DNA from: Chloroflexota bacterium | GTDB taxonomy: Bacteria > Chloroflexota > Limnocylindria > Limnocylindrales > CSP1-4 | Length of the DNA: 36,887 nt | Direction: 5' to 3' | Assembly (NCBI GenBank): GCA_017853275.1 | Contig: JAFMJV010000002.1 | Location: forward strand, 1-36,887 | Shown: piece after piece, positions 24,492 through 33,877 of the stretch | Layout: each line of letters begins with the position of its first letter | Numbering within the stretch: position 1 is the first letter of the stretch | Made by a program: the position numbers and the translations under genes | The notes under the pieces: model-generated | What the model saw: only the letters and a program-made list of their open reading frames with translations | Databases searched by the model: none | What the model was told of the DNA's origin: nothing

Positions 24492-27272
24492 TCAACCGGC
24501 GAGCCGGCTCCGGAGCGCGTCCATGGCCGCCGGGATGCCGGCCTTCCGCGTCCCCTTCCCCTGGGCCATCTCGGGCCGGCCGCCACCCTTCCCCTCGAGC
24601 GGCTCGACCGCCGCGCGGACGAGCTCGCCCGCGGAGAGCCCGCGCGCCACGAGATCCGCGCTCACGGTGACGAAGACCTGCGGCTCGTCGTCCTCGAGGA
24701 GGACCGCGACCACCCCGCTCGGCAGGGCGTCGCGGATCTCGCGCGCGAAGGCCTTCGCCTCGTCCATGGACGGGAAGGCCGCCGCGTGGATCGCGAGCGG
24801 GACCCCGGCGATCTCGGAAGCCGCGGCCGCGACCTCCCGCGGCCGGGGGCCGGCAGCCGCCCGCCCCCCGGCGCGCAGCTTCTTCTCGAGGTCGCGCACC
24901 TTCTCGTGAAGCTCGGCGATCCGGCCCGGAAGCGCATCCGCACCCTGGGCACCGGCGGCCGCCACCGCCTCGTCCAGGAGAGCGAGCCGCTCCCCGAGCC
25001 ACGCTTCCGCGCCGTCCCCCGTGAGCGCCTCGATCCGGCGCATCCCGCTGCCGATCGAGCGTTCGCCCACGATCACGAAGCCCCCGACCTGGCCGGAGGC
25101 GCGGCAGTGGGTCCCGCCGCACAGCTCGTGGCTGAAGCCGTCCACGCGCACGGTCCGGACCTGCTCTCCGTACTTCTCGTCGAAGAAGGCGTCCGCCCCC
25201 GCGGCGACCGCCTCGGCCATCCCCATCCGGGAGACGAGGACGGGCCGGTCCTCGCGGATCACCCGCCGCACCTCGGCCTCGATCGCCCGGCGCTCGTCCA
25301 GGGAGAGGGGGCGGTCGAACGGGTAGTCGAAGCGGAGCCCCTCCGGCGTGACGAGCGACCCCGCCTGCCGGGCGCTCTCCCCGACGACGTTCCGCAGTGC
25401 GCGATGGAGAAGGTGGGTCCCGGTGTGGTTGCGCATCGTCCGCTCACGGCGGTCGGGATCGACCTCCGCGCGCACGGTCATCCCCGTCCGGACGCGCCCG
25501 TGGAGGAGCCCGGAATGGAGGACGAGCCCGCCGACCGGACGCTGCGTGTCCCGGACGGTGAAGAGGGTCTCGCCGGTGGCTGCGTCCACGAGCCGGCCGC
25601 GGTCGCCGATCTGGCCGCCTCCCTCCGCGTAGAAGGGGGTCCGGTCGAGGACGATCGTCGCCTCGGCGGCCGCCTCCGCGCGCAGCTCCGCCTCGGCGCG
25701 CGCCTCGAGCGTCTCGTACTCGGTCGTGTCGCGGACGATCGCGACGATCCGCGCCTCCGCCGCCGTCGTCTCGTAGCCGAGGAAGTCGGTATCCCCCACC
25801 CGCCGTGCGATCGCATCGTGCAGCGAGGTGAGCTCGGCCTGCCGGGAGAGATCGGCCTTCTTCCCGGAGCGGCTCCGCTCGCGCTGCTCGGAGAGCGCGG
25901 CATCGAAGCCCGCCCGGTCGACCCGGACCCCGTATTCGCCCGCCAGCTCGACCGTCAGGTCGATCGGGAAGCCGTAGGTGTCGTGGAGCCGGAAGGCGAT
26001 CTCGCCGGGAAGGACGGGTGCGTCCCCCGGGAGCGTCTCCGCGGACCGGCCGACCACCCGCTCCGCCCCGGTGAGCGGGATGAGCGCCTCCTCCAGCTGG
26101 ACGGTGCCGGCGTCGAGGGTGCGCGCGAAGGCGCTCTCCTCGCGGAGGATCGTCCCGAGGATCACCTCGCGCCGCTCGCGCAGGACGGGATAGGCGTCCC
26201 CCATCGCCCCGATCACGACATCCGCGGTCTCCGCGAGGAAGGGCTCCCGCCGGCCGAGGAGCCGGCCGTGGCGCACCGCCCGGCGGACGATCCGGCGCAG
26301 GACGTAGCCCCGGCCCTCGTTCGCCGGGAGGATCCCATCCGCCACGAGGAAGGTGATCGCCCGGGAATGGTCCGCGATCACCTGGTAGCTGAAGCGCTCC
26401 GCCTCGAAATCCCCCGGGTCATGGCCGAGGAGCTCCCGCATCCGTGCGTGGATGGGAAGGAAGAGGTCGGTGTCGTAGTTCGTGGGCACCGACTGGAGGA
26501 CGCTCGCGAGGCGCTCCAGGCCCATCCCGGTGTCGACGCTCTTGAACGGGAGCGGCAGGCGCCGCCCGTCCGGCTGCTGGTCGAACTCCATGAAGACGAG
26601 GTTCCAGATCTCCAGCCAGCGCGGACAGTGCTCGCTGTGGTCCGGGACACACTCGGGGCCCTCGGAGAGGTGGGCGCCGCGATCGAAGTGGATCTCCGTG
26701 CACGGTCCGCACGGTCCCGTCTCGGCCATCCGCCAGAAGTTCTTGTCATCGCCGGCATCCACGTCGCCCCAGGCCGCCATCCGCTCCGCGGGCAGCCCGA
26801 TCTCGTCCCGCCAGATCGCGCGCGATTCCTCGTCATCCGAGTACGTGGTGGCGGCGAGCCGCTCCGCGGGGATCCCGAGGTCCTCCGTGAGGAGCTCCCA
26901 CGCCCAGTGGATCGCCTCGCGCTTGAAGTAGTCCCCGAAGCTCCAGTTGCCGAGCATCTCGAAGAGCGTGTGGTGGCGCGGGGTCCGGCCGACCTCCTCG
27001 AAGTCGTTGTGCTTCCCCGCCACCCGGAGGCAACGCTGGGAGTCCGCGGCCCGGCGGTAGCTGCGCGTCTCCACGCCGCGCAGGACATCCTTGAACTGGA
27101 CCATCCCGCTGTTCGTGAAGAGGAGCGTCTGGTCACCCCCCGGCACGAGGCTCGCGCTGGGCACGATCTCGTGCCCCCGCGCGGCGAAGAAGGCGAGGAA
27201 GCGCCGGCGGATCTCATCGGCGGGGAGCGGCAGCATCCGGGGCTCGCCCGTCCCGGTCATCGTCTCGGACAT
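24492..27272 (-). CDS. alaS: Alanyl-tRNA synthetase
   Basis: Charges tRNA-Ala. 926 residues, slightly longer than the usual 870-900. Class II catalytic core from RRRFLAFFAARGHEIVPSASLVP and FTNSGMVQFKDVL, then the tRNA-recognition helices. The editing domain has its zinc ligands His616, His620, Cys718 and His722 (HTGTH and CGGTH), and the C-Ala coiled coil (LHEKVRDLEKKLRAGG) and oligomerisation domain follow. The ATG at 27272 lies seven bases after a TACACT element and lacks a Shine-Dalgarno; an in-frame ATG at 27236 is an alternative, closer to the conserved N-terminus. Confidence 0.97.
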   Translation of the reverse strand: MSETMTGTGEPRMLPLPADEIRRRFLAFFAARGHEIVPSASLVPGGDQTLLFTNSGMVQFKDVLRGVETRSYRRAADSQRCLRVAGKHNDFEEVGRTPRHHTLFEMLGNWSFGDYFKREAIHWAWELLTEDLGIPAERLAATTYSDDEESRAIWRDEIGLPAERMAAWGDVDAGDDKNFWRMAETGPCGPCTEIHFDRGAHLSEGPECVPDHSEHCPRWLEIWNLVFMEFDQQPDGRRLPLPFKSVDTGMGLERLASVLQSVPTNYDTDLFLPIHARMRELLGHDPGDFEAERFSYQVIADHSRAITFLVADGILPANEGRGYVLRRIVRRAVRHGRLLGRREPFLAETADVVIGAMGDAYPVLRERREVILGTILREESAFARTLDAGTVQLEEALIPLTGAERVVGRSAETLPGDAPVLPGEIAFRLHDTYGFPIDLTVELAGEYGVRVDRAGFDAALSEQRERSRSGKKADLSRQAELTSLHDAIARRVGDTDFLGYETTAAEARIVAIVRDTTEYETLEARAEAELRAEAAAEATIVLDRTPFYAEGGGQIGDRGRLVDAATGETLFTVRDTQRPVGGLVLHSGLLHGRVRTGMTVRAEVDPDRRERTMRNHTGTHLLHRALRNVVGESARQAGSLVTPEGLRFDYPFDRPLSLDERRAIEAEVRRVIREDRPVLVSRMGMAEAVAAGADAFFDEKYGEQVRTVRVDGFSHELCGGTHCRASGQVGGFVIVGERSIGSGMRRIEALTGDGAEAWLGERLALLDEAVAAAGAQGADALPGRIAELHEKVRDLEKKLRAGGRAAAGPRPREVAAAASEIAGVPLAIHAAAFPSMDEAKAFAREIRDALPSGVVAVLLEDDEPQVFVTVSADLVARGLSAGELVRAAVEPLEGKGGGRPEMAQGKGTRKAGIPAAMDALRSRLAG

Positions 27273-27279
27273 CCGTGCG

Positions 27280-27285
27280 AGTGTA
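27280..27285 (-). promoter_or_regulatory. Candidate -10 element, leaderless alaS
   Basis: TACACT on the minus strand, seven bases before the alaS ATG at 27272. Transcription would begin at or next to the start codon. No Shine-Dalgarno is seen, which agrees with a leaderless mRNA. No good -35 box. Confidence 0.45.
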
Positions 27286-27295
27286 GCGAACGGCG

Positions 27296-27318
27296 GGATC
27301 GGCGCCGACCCCCGATCC
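27296..27318 (-). repeat. Short inverted repeat upstream of alaS
   Basis: A 7-bp inverted repeat (27296-27302 with 27312-27318, 9-base loop) between the small membrane-protein stop and the alaS -10 element. There is no U-run, so as a terminator it would be weak. It could also be a regulator site. Confidence 0.3.
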
Positions 27319-27326
27319 GGCGCGCC

Positions 27327-27608
27327 TCAGCCACGGGCCGCGCGGCGCCGCCCCACGAGGACGACGAGGAGCGATCCGAGGACGATCCCCGCCCACGCCC
27401 CCACGGAGGTCCAGGCCACCGGGAGGTCGCCGATCCGCAGGAGGTCCGGTGCGCGAAGCCCGGCGACCGCACCGGCCACCGCACCCGCGAGCGCGAAGGG
27501 CAGGAGGAGGAGATGGGTGCGCATCCCGCCGCGCAGGAGGAGCGAGAGGGAGAGCTGGAGGAGCCCCACGAGGAGGGCGAGGACGAGGACCGGGGTGAGG
27601 CCGATCAT
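27327..27608 (-). CDS. Small three-helix membrane protein
   Basis: 93 residues with three predicted membrane helices (about 5-25, 31-50 and 67-86), short charged loops and a basic RRRAARG tail, which should face the cytoplasm. The ATG at 27608 overlaps the mnmA stop in ATGA, and the same coupling at other junctions supports the gene. No family was recognised. It lies between the tRNA-thiolation gene mnmA and alaS. Confidence 0.75.
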   Translation of the reverse strand: MIGLTPVLVLALLVGLLQLSLSLLLRGGMRTHLLLLPFALAGAVAGAVAGLRAPDLLRIGDLPVAWTSVGAWAGIVLGSLLVVLVGRRRAARG

Positions 27609-28711
27609 CGCGGGAGCGGCTCCCCCGCGATCGGACCTCCCGCGATCACCCGGTCGCCGTCGTACGCGACGAGCGCCTGCCCGGGTGCCGGTGCCCAGAC
27701 GGGGGCGGCGAGCCGCGCGATCCATCCACCATCCCCCTCCGGCGCCAGCTCCGCCTCCACGAGCGCCCCGCGATGCCGGATCCGCACCCGGGCACGGAAG
27801 GGTCCCTCCTCCACCCGCCCCGGGAAGGAGAGAGAGCCGATGCGGACCTGGTCCGCGGCGAGGTCCTCGCGCCGCCCGAGCTGGACGAGATCGCGTGCCG
27901 GGTCGATGCGCGCCACGTAGCGTCGCTCGCCCACGGCGACGCCCACCCCGCTCCGCTGCCCGATCGTGAGCCCGGTCGTGCCGGCGTGGGTCCCCACGAC
28001 CCGGCCGTCCAGATCGACGACCGGACCCGGCCGGGGCGCCTCGCCCGTCCGCTCCTGCACGAGCGCCCGGAGGTCGCCATCCGGCACGAAGCAGAGCTCC
28101 TGGCTCTCCGGCTTCGCGGCGGTGGCGAGCCCGAGCGCATGGGCCACCGCCCGGACCTCGGGCTTCGTCAGCTCGCCGAGCGGGAAGTGGCTGCGCGCCA
28201 GCTGCGCCTGTCCCAGCCCGTAGAGGAAGTAGCTCTGGTCCTTCTCCGCATCCCGGCCCGCGCGCAGCTCCCACCCGGACGGACCGCCGGTCACCCGCGC
28301 GTAGTGCCCGGTCGCGAGCAGGTCGCAGCCGTAGAGCGCGAGCGCCCGCCCGAGGAGCGCGTCGAACTTCACGGTGGAGTTGCAGTCGATGCACGGGCTC
28401 GGCGTCCGTCCCTCGCGGTAGGCCGCCACGAAGGGGTCGATCACCCCGGCGGCGAACTCCTTCTCGAGGTTCAGGACGTAGAACGGGATCCCCAGCTGGG
28501 CGGCCACCCGCCGGGCGTCATCGGCGGCATCGAAGGAGCAGCAGCTCCGCCGGGCCGCGGCACCGGCATCGCCGCGATCGTGGAGCCGCATCCAGACGCC
28601 CACGACCTCGACCCCCTCGCGGGCGACGAGCGCCGCGGCGACCGAGGAATCGACGCCACCCGACATCGCCACGAGGACACGGCGGCCGGCGAGCGGGGAC
28701 GGGTCAGGCAC
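27605..28711 (-). CDS. mnmA: tRNA-specific 2-thiouridylase MnmA
   Basis: Adds sulfur to U34 of tRNA-Glu, -Lys and -Gln. 368 residues, the usual length. The PP-loop SGGVDSS (17-23) adenylates U34. Cys110 ([10 protein letters not shown]) and Cys207 (ELCFVPDGD) are the catalytic pair. ATGHYAR, KDQSYFL and the C-terminal beta-barrel are also present. The GTG at 28711 has GGGGAGGG about five bases upstream and overlaps the cysteine desulfurase stop by 8 bases (GTGCCTGA). The desulfurase next door would supply the persulfide sulfur. Confidence 0.96.
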   Translation of the reverse strand: MPDPSPLAGRRVLVAMSGGVDSSVAAALVAREGVEVVGVWMRLHDRGDAGAAARRSCCSFDAADDARRVAAQLGIPFYVLNLEKEFAAGVIDPFVAAYREGRTPSPCIDCNSTVKFDALLGRALALYGCDLLATGHYARVTGGPSGWELRAGRDAEKDQSYFLYGLGQAQLARSHFPLGELTKPEVRAVAHALGLATAAKPESQELCFVPDGDLRALVQERTGEAPRPGPVVDLDGRVVGTHAGTTGLTIGQRSGVGVAVGERRYVARIDPARDLVQLGRREDLAADQVRIGSLSFPGRVEEGPFRARVRIRHRGALVEAELAPEGDGGWIARLAAPVWAPAPGQALVAYDGDRVIAGGPIAGEPLPR

Positions 28712-29867
28712 CAGTGCCCTCCCCGCGCAGGCGCGCCACGGCGGCCGGAACGATCCGCAGCGCCGCATCCACGTCCGTCTCCTCCGTCCGCCGCCCGAGC
28801 GTGAGGCGGAGAGCGCTCGCTGCCTCCGTGGCGGAGACGCCCATGGCGAGGAGGACGTGGCTCGGCTCCTCGCTCCCGGACGAGCAGGCGGCGCCCGTGG
28901 ATGCGGCGATCCCGGCGAGGTCGAGCGCGACGACGAGATCCGATCCGCGCAGCCCCTCCACGAGGAGCGAGAGGTGGTTCGGGAGCCGTTCCTCCGCCGG
29001 GCCGGTGAGACGGACGCGAGGGACCGCCAGGAGGCCGTCCCGGAGGCGGTCCCGCGCCGCGCGGACGCGGGGAAGGACGACCTCGCGCTCGGAGACGGAG
29101 AGCGCGAGCGCCCGGGCGAGGCCGGCGGCACCCGCCACGTTCTCCGTTCCCGCCCGGCGGTAGCGCTCCTGGCCGCCGCCATGGAGCTGGGGAAGAAGGA
29201 CCGCACCCGGCCGGATCCAGAGGACGCCGACCCCCTTCGGCCCCTCCAGCTTGTGCCCGGAGAGGGAGAGCAGGTCGATATCCAGCGCGGCCGGGTCGAT
29301 CGCCATCCACGGTGCCGCCTGGACGGCATCCACGTGGACCGGGACGCGCGGACCGGAACGCCGGATCCGCGCCACGAGGTCCGCGACGGGCACGATCGTC
29401 CCGACCTCGTTGTTCGCCAGCTGGAGGGAGACGAGGACGGTGCGCTCGTCCACCGCGGCGACGATCCGGTCCGGGTCCGGACGGCCTTCCGCATCCACGG
29501 GGACGACCACGACCTCGAAGCCGAAGCGCTCGAGGAAGCGGGCGGCGTTCAGGACGGCCTCGTGCTCCACGCCGGTGGTGACGATCCGGTGCCCGGTCCC
29601 CTTCCCCGCCCAGGCCGCGCCCTTGACGGCGAGGTTGATCGCCTCGGTCCCGCCACTCGTGAAGACGATCGCGCGGGACTCCGTGGCGAGCGCCGCGGCC
29701 GTCTCGTCCCGCGCATCGTCCAGGACCGCGCGCGCCCGCCGGCCGGCGCCGTGGACGGAGGACGGGTTCCCCCAGGCATCGGCGAGGACCTCCGCGATGC
29801 GCGCGACGACCTCCGGCCGCGGTGGGGTGGTGGCCGCGTGATCGAGGTAGATGGCGGCTCCCGTCAT
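28704..29867 (-). CDS. Cysteine desulfurase (NifS/IscS family)
   Basis: PLP enzyme that takes sulfur from cysteine for tRNA thiolation and Fe-S clusters. 387 residues: [10 protein letters not shown] at the N-terminus, [10 protein letters not shown], His102 stacking on PLP (VEHEAV), HVDAVQA, the PLP lysine Lys206 ([12 protein letters not shown]) and the catalytic Cys328 in [10 protein letters not shown]. The Cys loop belongs to class I (IscS/NifS type). Order desulfurase-mnmA-alaS is widespread in Gram-positive bacteria. Its ATG overlaps the kinase-like stop (ATGA). Confidence 0.95.
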   Translation of the reverse strand: MTGAAIYLDHAATTPPRPEVVARIAEVLADAWGNPSSVHGAGRRARAVLDDARDETAAALATESRAIVFTSGGTEAINLAVKGAAWAGKGTGHRIVTTGVEHEAVLNAARFLERFGFEVVVVPVDAEGRPDPDRIVAAVDERTVLVSLQLANNEVGTIVPVADLVARIRRSGPRVPVHVDAVQAAPWMAIDPAALDIDLLSLSGHKLEGPKGVGVLWIRPGAVLLPQLHGGGQERYRRAGTENVAGAAGLARALALSVSEREVVLPRVRAARDRLRDGLLAVPRVRLTGPAEERLPNHLSLLVEGLRGSDLVVALDLAGIAASTGAACSSGSEEPSHVLLAMGVSATEAASALRLTLGRRTEETDVDAALRIVPAAVARLRGEGTGA

Positions 29868-30844
29868 GCGCCGCTCCCGGCCGTCATCCGCGGCGGGACC
29901 CGCGGGACCGGCCCCCCGGCGACGAGCGCGAGGTCATCCTCCGTCGCCCGCGCCGCGGCCATGGCGACGGCTCGGCCCAGGTGCTCCGCCGCATAGGCGG
30001 CATAGTCCACCGGCAGGGTGCTCGCCACCTCCTGGAGGACCGCCCACATCCCCTCCCGGAGGTCCGAGACGATCCGGTGGAGGCGGACCCGGGCGAGCTC
30101 GTGGGACGCCGGGGCGGCGCCGAGCCAGGCGCGCACGACATCGGCGATCGCGTCGCCATCCAGGTGGTGGTTGGCCGCCAGGTTTCCGAGGTCGAAGTAG
30201 GGATCGCCCATCCCGGCGTACTCCCAGTCGATCAGGCGGAGGCGGACGCCGTCGTCGAGGATGTTCCCGGCCAGCAGGTCGTTGTGGCAGAGCCGGAGCG
30301 GCGGCGCCGTCGGCGCGAGCGCCCGCTCGAGGCGGCCGAGGAGCGCGGCGATCACGGGCGCATCCGGTGCGAGGTGCCCCCGATCCGCGGCGAGGATCCC
30401 GTGGAGCTCCACGATCCGCAGCGGCTGGAAGAGCGCGGGGACCGCCCGGGCGCCGTGGACGCGCCGGAGCAGCTCCCCGATCGCGCGCCGGCCGTCCGGC
30501 CCGGCCAGCCGCTCGGGGAGGACCGGGGTGGCGGCAAGGAGCTCCGTGACGAGCCAGCCCTCGGGCGTGACCCAGCCGGTGACCGCGGGCGCGACCCCAG
30601 CCTCGGCAGCCGCGACCGCGGCATCCCGCTCGATCGGACGGACGATCCCCAGCAGCGGAGTCCCGACGCCGGGGATGCGCAGCGCATGGCGCTCCGTCCC
30701 ACCGTCCAGCTCCACGAGGAGGTTCCGGTTCGTGAGGCCGCCGGCGAGCGGCCGGAGGACGATCGCGCGGCCCGCGAAGCGCGGGTGGCTCGCCAGCCGC
30801 TCCGCGATCGGCGCCAGCCCGGGATCGTCCGGGGCGACGGTCAT
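29864..30844 (-). CDS. Choline kinase/aminoglycoside-phosphotransferase-like kinase
   Basis: 326 residues of the APH/choline-kinase fold. The N-lobe has the glycine loop GGLTNRN (35-41), which is typical of LicA-type choline kinases and related small-molecule kinases. The Brenner motif HNDLLAGNIL (187-196) and the metal-binding Asp206 in LIDWEYAGMGDPYFDLGN follow. The substrate is unclear: choline, ethanolamine, thiamine or an amino sugar are all possible. An antibiotic-resistance role is not suggested, since it sits in a housekeeping array. Its stop overlaps the desulfurase start; typA is 42 bases upstream. Confidence 0.88.
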   Translation of the reverse strand: MTVAPDDPGLAPIAERLASHPRFAGRAIVLRPLAGGLTNRNLLVELDGGTERHALRIPGVGTPLLGIVRPIERDAAVAAAEAGVAPAVTGWVTPEGWLVTELLAATPVLPERLAGPDGRRAIGELLRRVHGARAVPALFQPLRIVELHGILAADRGHLAPDAPVIAALLGRLERALAPTAPPLRLCHNDLLAGNILDDGVRLRLIDWEYAGMGDPYFDLGNLAANHHLDGDAIADVVRAWLGAAPASHELARVRLHRIVSDLREGMWAVLQEVASTLPVDYAAYAAEHLGRAVAMAAARATEDDLALVAGGPVPRVPPRMTAGSGA

Positions 30845-30886
30845 CGCCCGGCCCGGCCCACGCAGCCGCCCAGCCGGCGGAAGGGA

Positions 30887-32812
30887 TCAGCCACGCGCCT
30901 CGGCCTCGCGCTCCGCGGCGCGGCGGAGGTCCTCCTCACGACCGCGCTCACGGCGCCGCTCGTGGAGGGAAAGAGAGCGCTTCCGGAGGCGGATCGACCC
31001 CGGCGTCACCTCCACGAGCTCATCCGGCCCGATGAACTCGATCGCCGACTCCAGGGTCATCGGCGGCGGAGGCGTCAGGCGGAGCGACTCATCGTGGCTG
31101 TGGGTCCGGATGTTCGTGAGCTTCTTCTCCTTCGTGGGGTTCACGTCCATATCCCCCGGACGCGCGTTCTCCCCCACGATCATCCCCTCGTAGACCGCGA
31201 CACCCGACCCGATGAAGAGCGTGGAGCGCTCCTGGAGCGCGTGGAGCGCATAGGCGTTGCTCTCCCCGGTCCGGTCGCTCACGAGGACACCGCTCGTCCG
31301 GTGGGTCACCTCGCCGGCCCACGGGCCGTAGCCCTCGCCGATCTGGTGGAGGAGGCCGGTGCCGCGCGTCTCCGTGAGGAACTGCCCGCGGTAGCCCACG
31401 AGCCCCCGCGTGGGGATCACGGCCTCGAGCCGGATCCGGCCGTCCGTGTCCGTGGTCATCTGCTCCACGCGCGCCTTCCGCGCCGCGAGCGAGCTCGTGA
31501 CGGTCCCCACGTGGTCCGGCGGGATATCGATCGTGATCCGCTCGTACGGCTCGAAGGGCTCGCCGTCCACCTCGCGGACGAGGACCTCGGGCCGGCTCAC
31601 CTGGAGCTCGAACCCTTCCCGGCGCATCTGCTCCACGAGGACGGCGAGCTGGAGCTCTCCGCGCCCCCGGACCTCGAAGATCTCCGGGGAATCGGTGGCG
31701 CTCACCTCGATCGAGACGTTGCCGAGGACCTCCCGGTCGAGGCGCGCCCGGAGCTGGCGCGAGGTGAGGTGCTTCCCCTCCCGGCCCGCGAGCGGGGAGG
31801 TGTTCACCCCGAAGGTCATCCGGAGCGTGGGCTCGTCCACCTGGAGGCGCGCCAGGGGTCGCGGATCCGCCGGGTCCGTGATCGTGTCTCCGATCGTGAC
31901 CTCCGGGATCCCCGCCACGAAGACGATCTCCCCGGGCCCCGCCTCGCGGATCTCCTCGCGCTCGATGCCGCGCGCGGTCGTCATCGCCGTGACGGACCCG
32001 GAGATCGTGACGGTCCGTCCGGGCTCCACGCTCCCGTCCGGACGCTCCGGCTCGTCCCGGAGGATCGCGATCCGCTGCCCCACGCGCAGCGTGCCGTTCC
32101 GGATCCGGCCCACCGCCAGGCGGCCCATGTAGTCGTTGGCAGCGAGGTTCGTGACGAGGAGCTGGAGGGGGTGGCCCGGCTCGTGCACCGGCGCCGGCGT
32201 GTGGGCGATGAGGAGCTCGAAGAGCGGGCGCAGGTCGGTCCCCGGGACGGCGAGGTCGAGCGTCGCGGTCCCGGCCCGTGCGTTCGTGTAGACGATCGGG
32301 AACTCGATCTGCCGCTCGTTCGCCCCGAGATCGATGAAGAGCTCGTAGACCTCGTCCACGACCTCCGCCACCCGGGCATCGGCACGGTCGATCTTGTTGA
32401 TCGCGACCACGACCGGCAGGCCGAGGGTCATCGCCTTGCGCAGGACGTAACGCGTCTGGGGGAGCGGGCCTTCCGCGGCATCCACGAGGAGGAGGACCGC
32501 ATCCACGAGGAGGAGCCCCCGCTCCACCTCGCCACCGAAGTCGGCGTGGCCGGGGGTGTCCACGATGTTCAGCCGGACATCGCCGTAGGTGACGCCCGTC
32601 TGCTTGGCGAGGATCGTGATCCCCTTCTCGCGCTCGAGGTCCATGGAATCCATGACCCGGTCCGCCACGACCTGGTTCGCCCGGAAGGCGCCGGCCTGGC
32701 GGAGCATGGCATCCACGAGGGTCGTCTTGCCGTGGTCGACATGGGCCACGATCGCGATGTTCCGAAGGTCATCCCGGACCGCGGCCGGGGAGGTGGGGGA
32801 AAGGTTCGTCAT
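30887..32812 (-). CDS. typA: Ribosome-associated GTPase TypA/BipA
   Basis: Translational GTPase involved in 50S assembly at low temperature and stress. 641 residues: G1 AHVDHGKT (23-30), the REKGITI G2 segment, [18 protein letters not shown], a domain II barrel, the EF-G-like domains III and V, and the C-terminal TypA-specific domain ([24 protein letters not shown], then [20 protein letters not shown]). It ends with a 40-residue Arg/Glu-rich tail. The ATG at 32812 gives the usual short N-terminus; an in-frame ATG at 32833 would add seven residues. A leader hairpin overlaps the likely ribosome-binding site. It is the first gene of the minus-strand array. Confidence 0.96.
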   Translation of the reverse strand: MTNLSPTSPAAVRDDLRNIAIVAHVDHGKTTLVDAMLRQAGAFRANQVVADRVMDSMDLEREKGITILAKQTGVTYGDVRLNIVDTPGHADFGGEVERGLLLVDAVLLLVDAAEGPLPQTRYVLRKAMTLGLPVVVAINKIDRADARVAEVVDEVYELFIDLGANERQIEFPIVYTNARAGTATLDLAVPGTDLRPLFELLIAHTPAPVHEPGHPLQLLVTNLAANDYMGRLAVGRIRNGTLRVGQRIAILRDEPERPDGSVEPGRTVTISGSVTAMTTARGIEREEIREAGPGEIVFVAGIPEVTIGDTITDPADPRPLARLQVDEPTLRMTFGVNTSPLAGREGKHLTSRQLRARLDREVLGNVSIEVSATDSPEIFEVRGRGELQLAVLVEQMRREGFELQVSRPEVLVREVDGEPFEPYERITIDIPPDHVGTVTSSLAARKARVEQMTTDTDGRIRLEAVIPTRGLVGYRGQFLTETRGTGLLHQIGEGYGPWAGEVTHRTSGVLVSDRTGESNAYALHALQERSTLFIGSGVAVYEGMIVGENARPGDMDVNPTKEKKLTNIRTHSHDESLRLTPPPPMTLESAIEFIGPDELVEVTPGSIRLRKRSLSLHERRRERGREEDLRRAAEREAEARG

Positions 32813-32819
32813 CAGCGAG

Positions 32820-32870
32820 CGATGCTCCCACATCCCGGGCACCCGCGCCGGAGCGGGCCCCGGAGCATCG
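32820..32870 (-). promoter_or_regulatory. Leader hairpin overlapping the typA ribosome-binding site
   Basis: A perfect 9-bp inverted repeat (32820-32828 with 32862-32870) surrounds a GC-rich loop that can pair further (GGGC with GCCC). On the typA mRNA, the 3' arm contains GGAG, part of the only purine-rich element (GGGAG), 12 bases before the ATG at 32812. The stem would hide it. Confidence 0.45.
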
Positions 32871-32887
32871 GCATGGCCCCGCCCGGC

Positions 32888-32893
32888 TATCCT
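32888..32893 (+). promoter_or_regulatory. Candidate -10 box for the plus-strand cluster
   Basis: TATCCT (TANNNT type) 33 bases before the GTG at 32927, giving a leader of about 25 bases that contains the AGGAG site at 32915-32919. No strong -35 box is seen. Confidence 0.4.
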
Positions 32894-32926
32894 CCGCATG
32901 ACCCGCAGCGCACCAGGAGACCCATC

Positions 32927-33877
32927 GTGGAGATCCGTCGCCCGGCTCCCCGGCCGGCCGAGACCATGGCGCTCGAGCTTCTTCTCACCCTGCTTGTCGC
33001 GCTCGAGATCGGGATCCTTCTGACCTATGGATCCGGCGCCTGGGGCGACCGGGGGATCGGCGGCGGGCCGGTGCCCGGCGTCCTCCTTCTCCTCGCCGCC
33101 GGGATCATCGCGGGCTGGACCGCCTGGATCGGTGGCCGCGGTGGTGCGCTCCTCGCGGCGGCAAGCCTCCCCGTCGCGCTCATCTCCGGGCTGCTCCTTC
33201 TGCTCGGACCGGCGCTCGGACCCGAGGGGGCGATCGATCTCGCGGGCGGGCTCCTCCTCCTCTCTGCCGCCCTGGCGGGGATCGCCGCGGGGATCGCCCT
33301 CCCGGCACCGTCCGATCCACGTCCGGCAGGCACCGATGGCGGCCGGATCTTCGCCCGGCTCGGCGCCGGCGCCGGACGGATCCGCCGACCTCGCCCCACC
33401 GGTCCCACCCTCGCGGGCCGGGGATCCGCTCCCGGGCAGCGCGGGCGCCGGTCGCCCCTCCCGCCCGCCGAGCCGCGCCGGCAGCCGACGGTGACGACCC
33501 AGCCCGAACGACCCACCGCGACGACCGAGCGGAGCGCGCCACCGCCGCCGATGCCCGCGCCCGCCCCGCGCGCCGCGGATGCGCCGGAGGGCCGGCCCGG
33601 CGCCACCGGGCCGGCGACCGGGTCGCGCTTCCTCCGGCCCTCCCGCTCGGTCAGCTCGATCGAGCTCCCGCTCGACGCGCCTCCGCCGCGGAGCGGCGCC
33701 CCGCTGCCGCGCCCGCTCGCCGACCTCCCCTCGTCCGCCATCGAGCCGAGCGCCGACGCCGGCGATGATGACTGGCCGCCCGCCTGGCGCCGACCCGCGA
33801 GCCCCGCCCCAGGGACCCGGCCCGCATCCCCGCCGGCAGCGTCCGCGCCGGACGGCGAGGAGCCCCCGGCACCGTGA
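32927..33877 (+). CDS. Four-helix membrane protein with long Pro-rich tail
   Basis: 316 residues. The GTG at 32927 is chosen for the AGGAG site seven bases upstream; an ATG at 32966 would start just before the first helix. Four predicted membrane helices lie at about 17-35, 50-68, 72-95 and 105-125. Residues 130-316 are a low-complexity tail rich in Pro, Ala, Arg and Gly, which looks disordered and has no domain I recognise. The tail's low complexity leaves the family unknown. The stop overlaps the next gene (GTGA), so the two are probably co-translated. Confidence 0.7.
   Translation: MEIRRPAPRPAETMALELLLTLLVALEIGILLTYGSGAWGDRGIGGGPVPGVLLLLAAGIIAGWTAWIGGRGGALLAAASLPVALISGLLLLLGPALGPEGAIDLAGGLLLLSAALAGIAAGIALPAPSDPRPAGTDGGRIFARLGAGAGRIRRPRPTGPTLAGRGSAPGQRGRRSPLPPAEPRRQPTVTTQPERPTATTERSAPPPPMPAPAPRAADAPEGRPGATGPATGSRFLRPSRSVSSIELPLDAPPPRSGAPLPRPLADLPSSAIEPSADAGDDDWPPAWRRPASPAPGTRPASPPAASAPDGEEPPAP

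Noticed and set aside
29864-30844. Aminoglycoside resistance kinase
   Set aside because: The fold is shared, but the GGLTN loop and its position in a core array fit a metabolic kinase better.
29822-32926. Plus-strand frame running for over 1,000 codons before the 32927 gene
   Set aside because: Its first part is the antisense of the kinase and typA genes. Only the part from the GTG at 32927, with an AGGAG site, is credible.
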